DNA from: Gonapodya prolifera JEL478
Lineage: Eukaryota > Monoblepharomycota > Monoblepharidomycetes > Monoblepharidales > Gonapodyaceae
Assembly: GCA_001574975.1 (NCBI GenBank)
Contig: KQ965765.1
Span: forward strand, 282,606 to 346,605
DNA length: 64,000 nucleotides
Reading direction: 5' to 3'
Shown here one piece after another: positions 1 through 11,027 of this stretch. A program made the position numbers and the translations under genes. Each line of letters opens with the position of its first letter. Positions within the stretch are counted from its first letter, which is position 1. The notes under the pieces were generated by a model. That model saw only the letters and a program-made list of their open reading frames with translations, did no database searches and had not been told where the DNA came from.

Positions 1-1060
1 TTAGGACGGCGTTTCTTGCAACCTGCTCAATCTCCTGCAAAATTTTGCTCTCTTGCAATTTCAACGCGTTTGGTACATCCGTGGATAACTCTGTAATTTC
101 AGAGTTCAAGTGCATGTTGTATTTTATCCAGCAGTCTGGCAAATCCAACAATCTCACTCCACCAGCATGATCAGTGGAAGTCAATTGATTCCCTTCCTGG
201 TAGAAGAGACATGTCATGGCGTGGTGTCCATAGAATCTTGGGTCCAAGTGCTCGCCACTGTAACAGTACCCACATGAAACTGCCATAGAGCTTGGCGCAA
301 ATATCAGTGGGTCATTATGGTGCAGCTCAAGTGCCGACAGAGGAGCACGAGCCATTGACAAAGCGGTACTGTGAGGGATTGCAGGCGTGCGCAGTGAGGG
401 GCCAATAGAATCGGTTGCATTAGATGGGAGAGGTGGGGCGCGGGGGGAAGGTGGTGAGGGCGATCATGTCTGCGCCCACCTGTGCCTCTTTTGGGGTGGC
501 AATGGTGATTGTGAACGCGAACGGTCATGCGGGGGGGTCTCGTATTGCAGGTGAGTCCATGGAGCATACGAGGAGGGACGCGCAGAATCCAGACTGTGTG
601 AATCGCAATGGTTGCGGCGGTGGAGAGAATTATGACTGCTTGACCTGCGACAATGAGTATTACCAGGACTCTTGCACCTGGAACAGTGAAGTGGGGAGGG
701 AGACCTGTTGGTGGACCCTGCAGGGGAGCGGGGCGGCAAGCTGGGTTGGGAGTTGGAGAGTGTCAAGCTTCCTCAACCAGAGGATTGCGGCTGCTGCCGT
801 GAGTTGTTGCACAAGGGGTGAGGAGGAGATTGCGAGCGCAGGGAAAAGGAGGTGTGGAGAGTTTCCTGGAACAACTGCAGGGGGCTGCAGGACTGGTGGC
901 AGGGGCCATCATTTCAGCTGTGTATGTTTGAAGGTCAAGTGGGAAGAGCATTTCTGTGGGACCTGGAGCGACAGGTGACATTTGTGATCCAACACCTTCA
1001 AACGTTGAGGCTTCAAAAACTCATGCTTTGTAGGGTGGACGGTATTTCTCCTGTAACATG
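1..1060 (-). mobile_element. Degenerate transposon-derived reading frame, runs off left edge
   Basis: On the minus strand a frame rich in Ser, Pro and Arg runs from about 1060 to 464, is cut by TGA at 466-464, and stays open from 463 past position 1. The upstream part has Ser/Arg runs such as CSRCKSPGNTHCRR. The downstream part carries a Cys/His cluster (CGYCYSGEH) and an EIEQV-type tail. Many Cys, His and Gln codons sit where an Arg-rich stretch would be expected, and the stop fits CGA to TGA, as if CpG sites had decayed. I do not recognise the family. A gag-like or nucleic-acid-binding transposon protein is an inference. Confidence 0.35.
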
Positions 1061-2048
1061 ACGGCCAAAATTGACGAGGTGCTGGGGAGAATGCAGGAGT
1101 TGACAGCCAGAAGGGGGGAAAGCTATGGATGTGCAGGTGGGGGGCAGGTGCACAAGGAAAGGAGTACAAGAACTCCCATCAAGCCATACAAGGAAACTCA
1201 TTCAACAGAACCATGCCAAGCAACAAAAACCACTCTTGGAGTAGTAAGACTACTTGTCATTACTTTCCAGTCAATTATACAAATCTATCCAAGAGTGAGT
1301 AGTTGGGCCAGCAAACTCCAAGAACCAACTACATAAAACAAGTTTCCATTGCTGTTCCACGCCCCCCCTTTACACCCCAGACCCCATGCATATCATGCTC
1401 CAGACGTTGAGGAACCAGAGGAAGGAATCTAGCAGAGCAACACGAGTTACCCTAACCTTGTCCTTGCTTGCCACTTTGGCAGCAAGGCTCACCTGTAAAT
1501 ATTTCAAGTGCCTCTTGCAGAATTTGTTGAGCTGAGAAGCAGAACCCATGCATGACTTTCCTGCCAAGGCTTTTGTTCTGAATTTTGGCATTCCCTGTTA
1601 AAAAGGTCACAGGCAACACAAAACAAGAACACGCAATGATTCTCACTTCATTTCAATCGTCAATTTTAGATTCTTGATTGCAGATCTGACTGGCTTGTGT
1701 ACGTTGACAGTGCTCCCTCTGGAAACAAGAGGCTGTGTTGATGGCTATTTTGCTTGCATTCTTGCAGAAAATACCTTGCGTGAGCAACGAGGGCGCAATC
1801 TAATATGAGAAGATGTCTCACAAGCGGCTGCATAACAACAGATGCGATATTCACTTACTGGTTCTCCAAAACCAACTGACAACCCTCCGAACCCCACACA
1901 TGCTTTGACAACAAGCGGACAAATGCCTGTGCAATACAGAATACAGATAGCTTTAACAAGGTCAGGGATACTCAGCCTGAAAACAAGGTGATCGAGTTCT
2001 CCAAAAAATCCCATCTTCTTGCCAACGTTGATCATGCATAAAATCATT
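1061..2048. other. No gene seen
   Basis: There is no reading frame with recognisable domains. Short ORFs occur on both strands (for example minus 2047-1745), but none shows a conserved motif or a plausible exon chain. The region is probably old transposon debris or intergenic sequence. Confidence 0.4.
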
Positions 2049-2315
2049 CACTACCAAATCGGTAGCCTTTCAATTTCTACAAGGCTTGAAGGGCATGATT
2101 TACAATTGTTGTTGGTTGTGCAGAAAATGAGCCGCTACCAATTCGGTAGCAACCAAAATTCTGCACAACCAACATTGTTCTGAAAATCCAATGTTGGTTG
2201 TGCAAAAAATTATTTCGTACCAAATTGGTAGCCCTGCATTTTCTGCCCGATTTGAAGGGCATGATTTACGGTTGCTGTTGGTTGTCCAGAAAATGGGCCG
2301 CTACTGATTCGGGCG
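2049..2315. repeat. Array of palindromes spaced about 83 bp, partly inverted
   Basis: The near-palindrome CTACCAAATCGGTAGC occurs at 2051, and variants follow at about 2134, 2217 and (decayed) 2300, each about 83 bp apart. Between them, GTTGGTTGTGCAGAA near 2111 is matched by its inverse TTCTGCACAACCAAC near 2158. GAAGGGCATGATTTAC at 2088 recurs at 2254, a period of 166 bp. The unit is therefore an alternating inverted pair that was then duplicated. A folded miniature element or its remnant is likely. Confidence 0.7.
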
Positions 2316-3924
2316 GAGACCTTTTCCTGCACGACAAACCAGGTTTCTGACAAACCCATATTCGGACTATCTCCAAACACTTTCTTTCCCCGCCTCTGTC
2401 ACAATGCCTCCCTTCATCAGTGTGTATGATCCCGCAGTTTCCTATGAGACAAGTCTCACCTCCGTGGACGAGGATGTACTCTGTATGCAACTCGGAGTGG
2501 CGCCCACAACAGTTATCTACAATTCCCTAGCGCCTCAGATTCTAGACTCAGTGAACGGCGCATACCATGTGCAGGCTCATGGCTCCTACACAGTTTTTGG
2601 TGAAGAGACAACAGCAACCTTTGGAGCAACTGCGACTCCAACCCCCTCCTATCCCAGGATTGGTGAAGAAGAGCACCATATCCTCTGAGCTTATTATGTC
2701 AAACATGCAGAAATTGCATGGTACCTGCGGAGTCATAAATTTCCTGATCGACTATTGGGCAAAGGAAACCTTTCTCGCCGCAAGGGCAGGTACAGGTATG
2801 GGAGTCGCAACAGTCGTCAACAAGTCCCATCCGCAATGGGACAAAGAGGGCGAGAGGAGGCGGATCAAAACGATAAATTATTGATGGTGAATGAGCACGA
2901 CGGTCGAAGGAGTGGTTTTTATTGAGAAAACGTGATTATTGTCATCCCCAAAAAAAAATGTGTGCCGCCGTGCCCCCCGCCTAAATTACAGGTGGGCCGG
3001 ACACCTGCCTTAACCAAAGTGGAGCGCTTCTTTCCACGAGTTTGCTTGATGTGAACTTCCTTGCCTATCAATGATGTCAAACGATATACGATATCACCCA
3101 AATCAAGCAGAGCAAATGCGCATCACCTTGAGTAGACTTCCTCGCACCGCTTTCCTCAAAGCTTGATCACCTAAGAATAGATCAAGCTCGCCTAATGGAA
3201 GTCGAATCCCATCGTTAAACGCAGACTGGGGCATTTGGATCTACTCCACGTTCATCTGGGATCACACCGAGCACCGACTAGCTTTGAATGCAACGTTTTC
3301 GGCGAAATTGTTGATTAGCATTGCGACGTTTGTCTTGGAGCAGCATTTCGCAATGTAAGAACCCTCTTTGAGCTCTACCTCACTGAAATAGTGCGTAAAT
3401 CGGTCAAAAGAAAGCCGTAATTTCGATCAGCGAAGCGACAAAGCAGGTGATGGAGTACTGCAAGCGATAGCTCAATCGTCCTGCATAGTTACTCACTCTC
3501 TGAGATCAATCTTCACGGTAAACACCTCGACCCGCTCGTCACTGGCGGCTTCCCGTACAATCGCGATCGCGGGTCTGTAGCGCAACGTCGATGTGACCAT
3601 TTTCGAAAGGTGTTAACCGGCAAAATCTGTTCAACCGTGGCCACACTTCACGTTTCTAAGTCTCCTTGTCTCGCGCCCTCTGATTGAAACTCCGTTCATG
3701 TTGATTCTATATTGGGCGGTCTGGAAACTCTCGGCTTTTTGAAATGTAGACGTTACGAATATCCATATACAACTCCACGACTCTGCATCTTTGAACAACA
3801 AATTCTCTTCAACGAAATGAATAAACTGAATTGAATAATGACACGTATTGGAACGTCTCGTGGCTAAAGTCTGACCACAGCTTACGATTCAGTTCCCTTC
3901 AATCACAACCACCTCTCCGAAATC
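2316..3924. other. Intergenic region without a supported gene
   Basis: A 94-codon plus-strand ORF at 2404-2688 has no family resemblance I can name. The stretch from 2900 to 3924 has no long frame. The last part is the presumed promoter of the F-box gene that starts at 3925. Confidence 0.4.
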
Positions 3925-5493
3925 ATGAGACCGCTCCGCAAAGCAGCATCAAAAGCATCCGAGCTCATCATCTTCCAGTTGAGGGGAGAGAATCTCGCGA
4001 ACCATGATCCGAAAGCAAACAGTAACGGTGAGAACATTTTCCCTACGCCTTAGATTTGTAACTGACGCGGATCCGCAACACAAATCCACTCAAGGCGCAC
4101 CAGAGACCATCGATTTTCAGACTGGAGCAAAGCTGCGACTGAGCGACGACCAGATGGTGAGACCACTATCTCTACCAAGAACTTTGATGCTTTGCTGACG
4201 ACGAAACACTCCACGATTCAGCCTTAGACGCAGCAGAAGCCATCATTTCTCCGACAGCCACAAAGCGGCGATTGAGTGACGATGAGGAGTACAAGGGTGA
4301 CAGTGAGAACGAGTCATCACTCAAGCGACAACGGAAGAGCGACGGCGAGAAGGCGACAAAAGAGTCCACAAACCTTGATAATATGCCGCTGGAAGTTCTC
4401 GAGCGAATTGTGATGTGAGTTGGTGTTGGGAAGATCAGGTTATGAAGATATTTTGGGTCATGATACACAAGCCATAAAGGAACTTGAAACGCTGTCCCAA
4501 TGCCGTCGCTCGTCTTGCTTTCGTGAACACAAACTTGCAATTTCTGATCGGTGGGCAGGATTTCTGGAGGGAAGTCGCCATCGTGAGTGTCCCGCACCAT
4601 GTCTGATCCGGCATCCCTTTGCGGTTTCACAAGATGCCTTTCGAACAGAAACTCAACTTGCCGCCACCAAACCCAAGGGCTCGGAAGTATCGTACTTGGT
4701 TTGCGGTTGTTGGAAGGAAAGGGTGCGTGCGAGTGACTGCAGTTCGACCTTTTGAGCAACTTAATGGAGCAATGCCTGCCTCTGTTCAGCGCGAATTTAT
4801 GCCATTGGTGCTACGAAATTGTCCCCAAGAGTGACCTGCTCACCTTCGGTCCCGAGCAATGCTTCGCCCGTCTCTGCTCGACATGCCGGGGGCGCAAGTG
4901 GCCAAGTTGGGAGCCGCAGTGGTAGCAGGAGCAGGACCAGTTCCGAATCCACCAGTGCCTGGTAAAAACCACACGTCGGGAAAGATCAACAAGGGCGACT
5001 CAAAATTCTACTACCACATTTCTGATGAGGACTTGATGAAACTCGTGAGTGGCTCGACGAACATCTGAGATACAATACGACAGGTGGTAACGTATTTATG
5101 GCTACAATTACCAAGCCGTGCGCAAAGGTCCGACACCAGTCGGGACGAGGCAACACGAAGCACGTCTGGGTGGAGGTGAGTCGATGCCGGTACTCGTCAA
5201 CGTCCACTCGGCTCCCATTAACCTTTCATTTATACTTTCAAGTACCTCTATAACCACTCTCAAGTTCTGGAATGCGCAAGAAAGAAATGGGGCGGTGATG
5301 ACGGGATACAAGTGAGCAATCGCGTCATTGTTCCACCGATTTTGCGTATTCTGACGACTTGATGGACACCGTAAAGGCACGAGGGGCGCTCCGCGATCGA
5401 CAATACAACGACAGGCTAGCGAGGCAGGAGGAAAGTGCTGAACAAGATACTGCGAATGGAAGCGCAGAATTGGAGGTCGTGACCGATTCCTAA
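3925..5493 (+). CDS. F-box protein with C-terminal XPA-like zinc module
   Basis: Exons can be chained from ATG 3925 to TAA 5491-5493. An F-box core, NMPLEVLERIV, lies at about 4380-4412 and is split by an intron right after it. Downstream exons give RCPNAVARLAFVNTNLQF and DFWREVAI, a Cys-rich segment (LCHWCYEIVPKS, FARLCSTCR), then FYYHISDEDLMKL near 5006 and YLYNHSQVLECARKKWGG near 5243. This order (F-box, zinc-like Cys cluster, YfLtdeDL and yG-type ending) resembles fungal F-box proteins with an XPA-like end. The F-box would bind Skp1 in an SCF ubiquitin ligase; the substrate is unknown. The first intron is ambiguous: 4028-4221 keeps frame, whereas an exon at 4095-4156 does not. The splice joins near 4760-4900 are unsure. 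Confidence 0.65.
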
Positions 5494-5568
5494 GCCACTC
5501 CAGGGATAGGATCCGGGGTGGGAAGTAAGCCGGTGTCAAAAAGATATGAAAGATGTATGAAACCGTAG

Positions 5569-5574
5569 AATAAA
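5569..5574 (+). terminator. AATAAA-type polyadenylation signal of the F-box gene
   Basis: A perfect AATAAA sits 76 bp past the stop codon of the F-box gene, a usual distance for a eukaryotic cleavage signal. No transcript evidence is available. Confidence 0.4.
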
Positions 5575-5722
5575 GACGGTCTTTTACTTTACAACCGATG
5601 CCCCGCATTTTGTCGCTGGGGATTCGACGTGAGGCTGTCAGAGACGTTGCTTATTATTCCAAAGTGAAAGTTCTATTTAGTTCTCATCGTATAATCCTGT
5701 TGGTGCCTATTGCTGTTCAATG

Positions 5723-6893
5723 TTATTTTCTCTCTTCGCCATTCCACCAATCGAAAGCCATCCGCTCCACCTCCAAACTCGCGAGCACAAAAGCTGACTC
5801 TCCCAGCAAGCTATTCGGCCCAATTGGCCTCGTGGTGTAATACTGATACGTCGCGGTGGAGTTGAGGCCATTCACAGCGGCGGTGCCATTGTAGCCCAAA
5901 GTTCCGTTCTCGTAACGAACTACAAAGTTCTCTGCCACGTAGGCATAGGCCCTCAGCGCCTTACTGATGTGGTCCCACGACGGTTCTATGACTTGCAGGC
6001 GCGACGCTTTGAGGATGCTGAAGATGTAGAGCGCCGTTGAAGAGCTTTCCAGGAAGTTTCCCTCTCTCCTAGGAAACGTAAGTAGTTGCCACCAGACACC
6101 CGTTGAGTTGTCCCCAAGGTCAACCAGTACCGGAATAATAGCCTCTAGCATGCTGCGGGTGGCCGTCTGCACCGTCTGGGGAACGTGTGGGTATGCCTCA
6201 ACCAAACCCATCAGGAACCAACCCATGGAACGACCCCAGACGTACGGGCTACCGACAGTGGTGGAATTCGCCCACACCGCCGTTTTCGATGCGTGATAGC
6301 CGTGCACGAGCAACCCTGACGGGTGTGCGCAGTGTGTCTGGAGGAGTTGGAGCTGCTTGAGCATCTCGGTGTCACTCCAGCCGATCTTGGCCATAAAGGG
6401 AAGGAAGCCAACGACGCTGTCGAGGTAGGACCAATTTGGGTAGACGAAGTACCAGAACCCGCCTTCGGGATTCCGGGGTTGGAGTGTGAGCGAGCCGTTG
6501 AGGATGCTGAGCGCGGACGACTCGTTTCCGGAGAGGGGGCGGTCGAGGTTGGTATCCCAGGGTAAGTCTGTCCATGGACAGTTTGGTTGACGCGTTGGCG
6601 GACTTGAATGAGGGCAGAGTGGCGTCCAGCACCGCGTCAAGATAACTCGAAAAGTTCTTGCCCTCGGGACACCACGAGTAAAGGTCAACCCAGGACCGGA
6701 GGGCGTGGGAGAGGACGCCAGCTTCGAGAGTGCTGGTGGGCGCTCCCGAGGAGACGATGCCCTGCCTGCGAGATATCACGGAGTCGAGCATTTGGGTTGA
6801 AAGCGGCCGGAACGCTTCCGGGGTTGGGAAGGCATCGGTGTGAGCAGAGATTGCCGTCAAGATGATTAGGGGGAGGACAGTTATTGCTCTCAT
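5723..6893 (-). CDS. GH88/GH105-family unsaturated rhamnogalacturonyl hydrolase-like, with frameshift
   Basis: The N-terminus MRAITVLPLIILTAISAH is a secretion signal. The mature part shows family blocks: LSMDRLTLG, PEGGFWYF, YPNWSYLDS, LLVHGYHASKTAVWAN, VWGRSMGWFLMGLVE and GVWWQL. This family removes unsaturated uronic acid from the ends of pectin-derived oligomers (rhamnogalacturonan for GH105). The length of about 390 residues is normal for an (alpha/alpha)6 barrel. One defect is visible: the frame of the N-terminal part (through LSMDRLTLG) differs by one base from the frame of the rest (TNLDRPLSG onward). The shift lies near 6555-6575 beside CCC and GGG runs, and no intron fits. It is either a sequencing indel or a recent inactivation. 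Several Asn-X-Ser/Thr sites fit an extracellular enzyme. Confidence 0.75.
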
Positions 6894-8459
6894 GTTGAGA
6901 TCGACCCGTCGACTTGGCGAAGAGCGAAGAAAAACGAACCGAAGGGTTTTCGTTGAGTTCGAAGAGTGTGTACCTTAAATCAGGTCGATGCCAAGACAGT
7001 AGAAGACGAGTGGCACATGAGACGATCTCCTTGCATTGAAATCGATTTCTGCTCCTAATGCATCGTTGCTGGTTCTAGTCTGGCGCTGATGGAGAATGAA
7101 ACGTAATCGCCAAGGAAGGAGGCTCCGTCTCCCCTCAGTCGGACCTAAGAAGCCCCCACATTTTGCTGCTTGCTTGAGCTTCAAGGCGCTACCCGACACT
7201 CAAAAGCTGGGACGAACGGGGGGCTCGCTAATAACGATGAGCAACGCTGAAGGTGTGTCGGACAGGGGTTTCCAGCTCGCGATTCGATCGTGGCGTAACA
7301 CGCGATCGCGCCATCTTTTCGGAGGTGATGCAGATCGGCAGAACCCCAGAGTTGGAGATGGTACGTGCGACAGGTCCGATGAGCGATCTGGTCCGATTCT
7401 GACCGCCTAAACGGTCCATTTCGTTTCACACCACGAAACATCAGGTCTCTTTCAACGCCGAATAAGGACATTCCTATCCTCTCTGGCGCGAGTTGGCTCC
7501 AGATATTTGGTCAAAGCTCTTCTCGACAGCGCAATCCCTGTGATGATAGTTGCATTCGTGAGTTTCTTTGGCTCAACATCGCCTTGTTCGAGGGTGTCGG
7601 GCATTCCAGATCAATTGAAGTGGACAATCCGCCCTCGTCTCCACCAGGCGATACCCATCATTCGCACAGCCCTATTTCTGTACGGCGCGTTGCTCCCTGT
7701 GGAAGGCATCTCCCCTCCCACCTGCAAACGTGAAATCATGTGCACTTTTATTGGATCCAGACTCGCCATCTTCATCCCAGTATACGTTGCGATGATGCTT
7801 TTCAGCTGGAGAGAAAACCGAGTGGCACCTGCTCTGCGATTTTCAAGAGGTGGATGGGGATGGGCACTTCAAGCAACGAGTGAGTGGAACGATCTTCTCT
7901 CGACCCTCTTGAGTTCTTGAGTTGGCGCTGAAAACACCCACCTGCCTTCGACCATTTCTCACCCCCGCGGACGGAACACTCTTCAAATGGCCACTCCAAA
8001 AGTCGCAATAAGCGTATTCGCGATTGGGTTATTCAGTGCCATTACGGCGGACGGGTTCTTGGCGAAGCACTGCAATTACAGCACTAGCTTGTTTTTTCCT
8101 TATTGACACGAAACAATGAATGGACTTCTCTCGGAATTCTATCGGTTTACCCTGCACGGTCCAGAACTGTGAAAGGGTGCACCTGTTTAGGCATCGTTTT
8201 CCCCCTCATCCGAAGATAAATGAGACACACCGTCATCTGCAATTCACACCTCTCCTGTATTCTGAGTGTTGGAAAGCGTGCTTGCTTGATTTTGTTGAAA
8301 AGGTGGGCCCGGCCAGTGGCCGAAACAGGGTACAAGTAATGTGGCATCTGGGGAAGTGGTGCAGCGCCAACTCTCCCTCGACCCCAACAACGCACAATAT
8401 TTGCAACAAATCAAACGCAGAGCGCCATTCTACCAAACATATCGCAAACTATTAACTCC
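6894..8459. other. Mostly intergenic; one unassigned hydrophobic ORF
   Basis: The first part is the presumed promoter of the hydrolase gene. A plus-strand ORF at 7507-7920 (137 codons) has hydrophobic stretches (IPVMIVAFVSFFG, LAIFIPVYVAMMLFSW) and could be an exon of a membrane protein, but I cannot find consistent flanking exons or a family. Nothing is recognisable at 7930-8459. Confidence 0.3.
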
Positions 8460-9579
8460 TCAATCTAGCTTCAAGGGATACTGCGTTCTCTCGACGCCAT
8501 CCTTCCTAATGATCCAAATCTCCACCATATCGCCCGTGTAGATGTCCCGCTCCGCCGCGCTCGTGAAAGCATCCTTGACAAGCTTGAGCACCTCTTCCAG
8601 GGGGAGGGGGCGGGGGGTCGCGCCAGCGATGTTGCGGAAGTTGATCTGGCGCGAGGTGGATTTGGTAAGAATAAGGTGGAGCCAAGAAAGATAGGGGAAG
8701 GAGGCGGAGAGGGAGCTTGGCTTACCTGGTTATCGAGGAAGGGCTGGATGAGCGACGCCGCGGATCCTCCCGCACGGCACGCTTCACGCTCAAACGATCC
8801 GACGGGATCGAAACTGTAGACGGCACCCTTTCCTATTGGAATTGGTAGATACAGAGTCAGCGGGAAGGTACATGCGAGGGTGAATCGAAACAGACCTTCC
8901 TCATCAACACCACCGAGGATGTTGAAGACGTAGTAAGGGAAGAATCGTTTGCCGTACAAAGTGATGGAGAGCATTTGGGCGATAGCGGAGGTTGGCATTA
9001 CTTTCTCGTGGCGATGGGCATACCACTTCGGGAAAGTTGACACGTTTCGTGAATTTCGAGAATTCGAAACTCCACAAAGGAGCCGTGACGGCGCTTACTT
9101 CGATTCTTTGTCCAAGTCGCTTCACTAGTGTCGCGCCGTCCGCAAAGAACCCGCTGGTCGCTAGGACTGCCTTGTCGGTGCTATGAACCAACCATGCCAG
9201 TCCCGGTTCCGCCCCGTATCAGGATTTTAATCGTCTTCAACAACACAGCCGTACGTGTCCGCAACGGTTGCTACTCACAGCTTGAACGCCTTGGGGGAGT
9301 ATCGCGAGTTGATAGAGTACCCTTCGCTCTGGCGCGTATCGGCGGCAACCACGCAAAAGTCCTCTCCAGCTATGGCAACGGTGGTACCTCCGTTATCAGT
9401 GTACCTTTGGCCGGCGAGTTTTCATTGAAACATGGTGTGTTTTGAGTGGTGTTTCGAAGTAACCATGAGCGGCCGAACAGAGGGGACGCGACGACAGCTG
9501 CCGAGACTCACGGGCTGAATGCGTGCTCTGTGACATATCCATGAACTGGGTAGTCCGACCCGAACGCGATTGGTGCCAT
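8460..9579 (-). CDS. PRE7: 20S proteasome subunit beta type-1 (beta-6 position)
   Basis: The start ATG at 9579-9577 opens [11 protein letters not shown]. Later exons read [90 protein letters not shown] and [16 protein letters not shown], ending in TQYPLKLD with TGA at 8462-8460. This matches PRE7/PSMB1 along the whole length (about 240 residues). The subunit is a non-catalytic member of the beta ring and lacks the catalytic N-terminal Thr set-up of beta1, beta2 and beta5. Short introns separate five or more exons. The gene is divergent from PRE2, with 82 bp between the start codons. Confidence 0.93.
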
Positions 9580-9661
9580 TGATTTGCTGAATTCGTGCAG
9601 GTTTCGTTTGCGCAAGCAACCCACTTTGGTGTCCGTAGTTTCCTTCAATCGAACCCGAAAT
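9580..9661. promoter_or_regulatory. Divergent promoter shared by PRE7 and PRE2
   Basis: Only 82 bp separate the PRE7 start (minus) and the chosen PRE2 start (plus). The interval holds TTTCGTTTGCGCAAGC, a near-palindrome, but no exact copy of the yeast proteasome element GGTGGCAAA. If PRE2 uses the upstream in-frame ATG at 9584, the leaders would practically abut. Confidence 0.6.
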
Positions 9662-10944
9662 ATGCCGCTGGACCTGAACTTTCTCAATGCTGGACGAAGG
9701 GAGAACGCCCTCCTGGAGACGGGGGATTTCACCGTGGGACTCGTCGACTCGGTTGCGGTGCCAAACTTTGAACTCCCTGCTGTCGCCAACGTGAGTTCCC
9801 GGGAGGGAAGACGGGCAAAACGAGTCTATTACTAAAGCATTCATCGCCCAAAACACGTTTCCCTTCTCTGCCTCGTCCGCGACGAAAGCCGGTCGAGTTC
9901 CTTCACCATCAAACGAAGGAGGCCGAGTCGTGCAGAATCAACATAGCAAAGGGTACCACCACACTTGCATTCAAGTACCAAGGCGGCGTTATCGTGTGTG
10001 TGGACTCGCGAGCCACGGCGGGGAGCTACATTGGTTCGTTGATCCACGTCGCGCTTCCACGCAAGCATAACCTCACGTTTTCCGGTCTGAACGGGTGCTA
10101 GCTTCGGGAACGGTCAAGAAGGTGATCGAAATCAACCCGTACCTGCTCGGTACCATGGCTGGTGGTGCAGCGGACTGCTCTTACTGGGAGCGCGAGTTGG
10201 GTCGCCGTTGCAGGTGAGGATTGTGCAGTCGTTATCCAAAAGAAGGCTTGCGCGTCGAAAAATGAAATGGGTGGAATACGAGGTCGGAGGTTTGCGGCAG
10301 TTTCTAGCTTGGACCGCATCCTAGCGTTCATGACTCACCCCCCGTGATATTCACCTTCCAACGTCCAACCCCACAGACTCTACGAACTCCGCAACAAGGA
10401 GCGAATCTCGGTCGCAGCCGCCTCGAAGCTTCTCTGCAACATGGTCCTGGGGTACAAAGGAATGGGCCTCTCCATGGGAACAATGGTCACGGGATGGGAC
10501 AAAACCGGGCCGGGACTGGTGTACGTGGACTCGGACGGCCAACGCCTCAAAGCCGACCTGTTCAGCGTTGGTAGTGGATCCACCTACGCGTACGGTATCT
10601 TGGACAACGGGTACCATTTCGACATGAGCGAGGAGGAGGCGCTCGAGTTGGGACGGAGGGCGATTTACCACGCTGGGTGCCGAGACGCGTATTCCGGAAA
10701 TACAATTAACGGTGAGCTTTGAGTCTGTCTCGAACCCTCTTGTTGACAGTGACGGTATTGCGATCGGCTGACGTGCATTCTAGTATATAGCGTCAAGGAG
10801 ACCGGATGGGTATTCAAGGGCAACTACGACATTGCAAAACGTGAGTCTTTTCGTGGAGTTCTCCTGTCTTTCTACCACTAACCAATGCGCTAATTCGCAT
10901 AATTGCTTGAAGTCCACTGGGAATTGTATGCCCCTGAGCAGTAA
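9662..10944 (+). CDS. PRE2: 20S proteasome subunit beta type-5, chymotrypsin-like
   Basis: The gene encodes a propeptide followed by [20 protein letters not shown], where Thr after Gly is the catalytic N-terminal nucleophile released by self-processing. Further blocks are [75 protein letters not shown] and [18 protein letters not shown]. The last exon ends [10 protein letters not shown] with TAA at 10942-10944. It forms the chymotrypsin-like site of the 20S core. About six exons are seen. The start at 9662 (MPLDLNFLN) aligns with yeast-type propeptides; an in-frame ATG at 9584 would add 26 residues. It is head-to-head with PRE7. Confidence 0.95.
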
Positions 10945-11027
10945 TAAACCAACGCCATGTGCTCTATCAATAAATTCTGTCATTCTGCGCAGGAAGTCAT
11001 CGTGTAGTCCTGCTGTCTCCTCCGAAA

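Noticed and set aside
424-978. 184-codon plus-strand ORF
   Set aside because: It is the antisense of the transposon-like minus frame; no domain, and Cys/Gly-rich only because of the opposite strand's composition.
4172-4759. 195-codon minus-strand ORF
   Set aside because: It overlaps the F-box gene exons and introns in full and has no motif.
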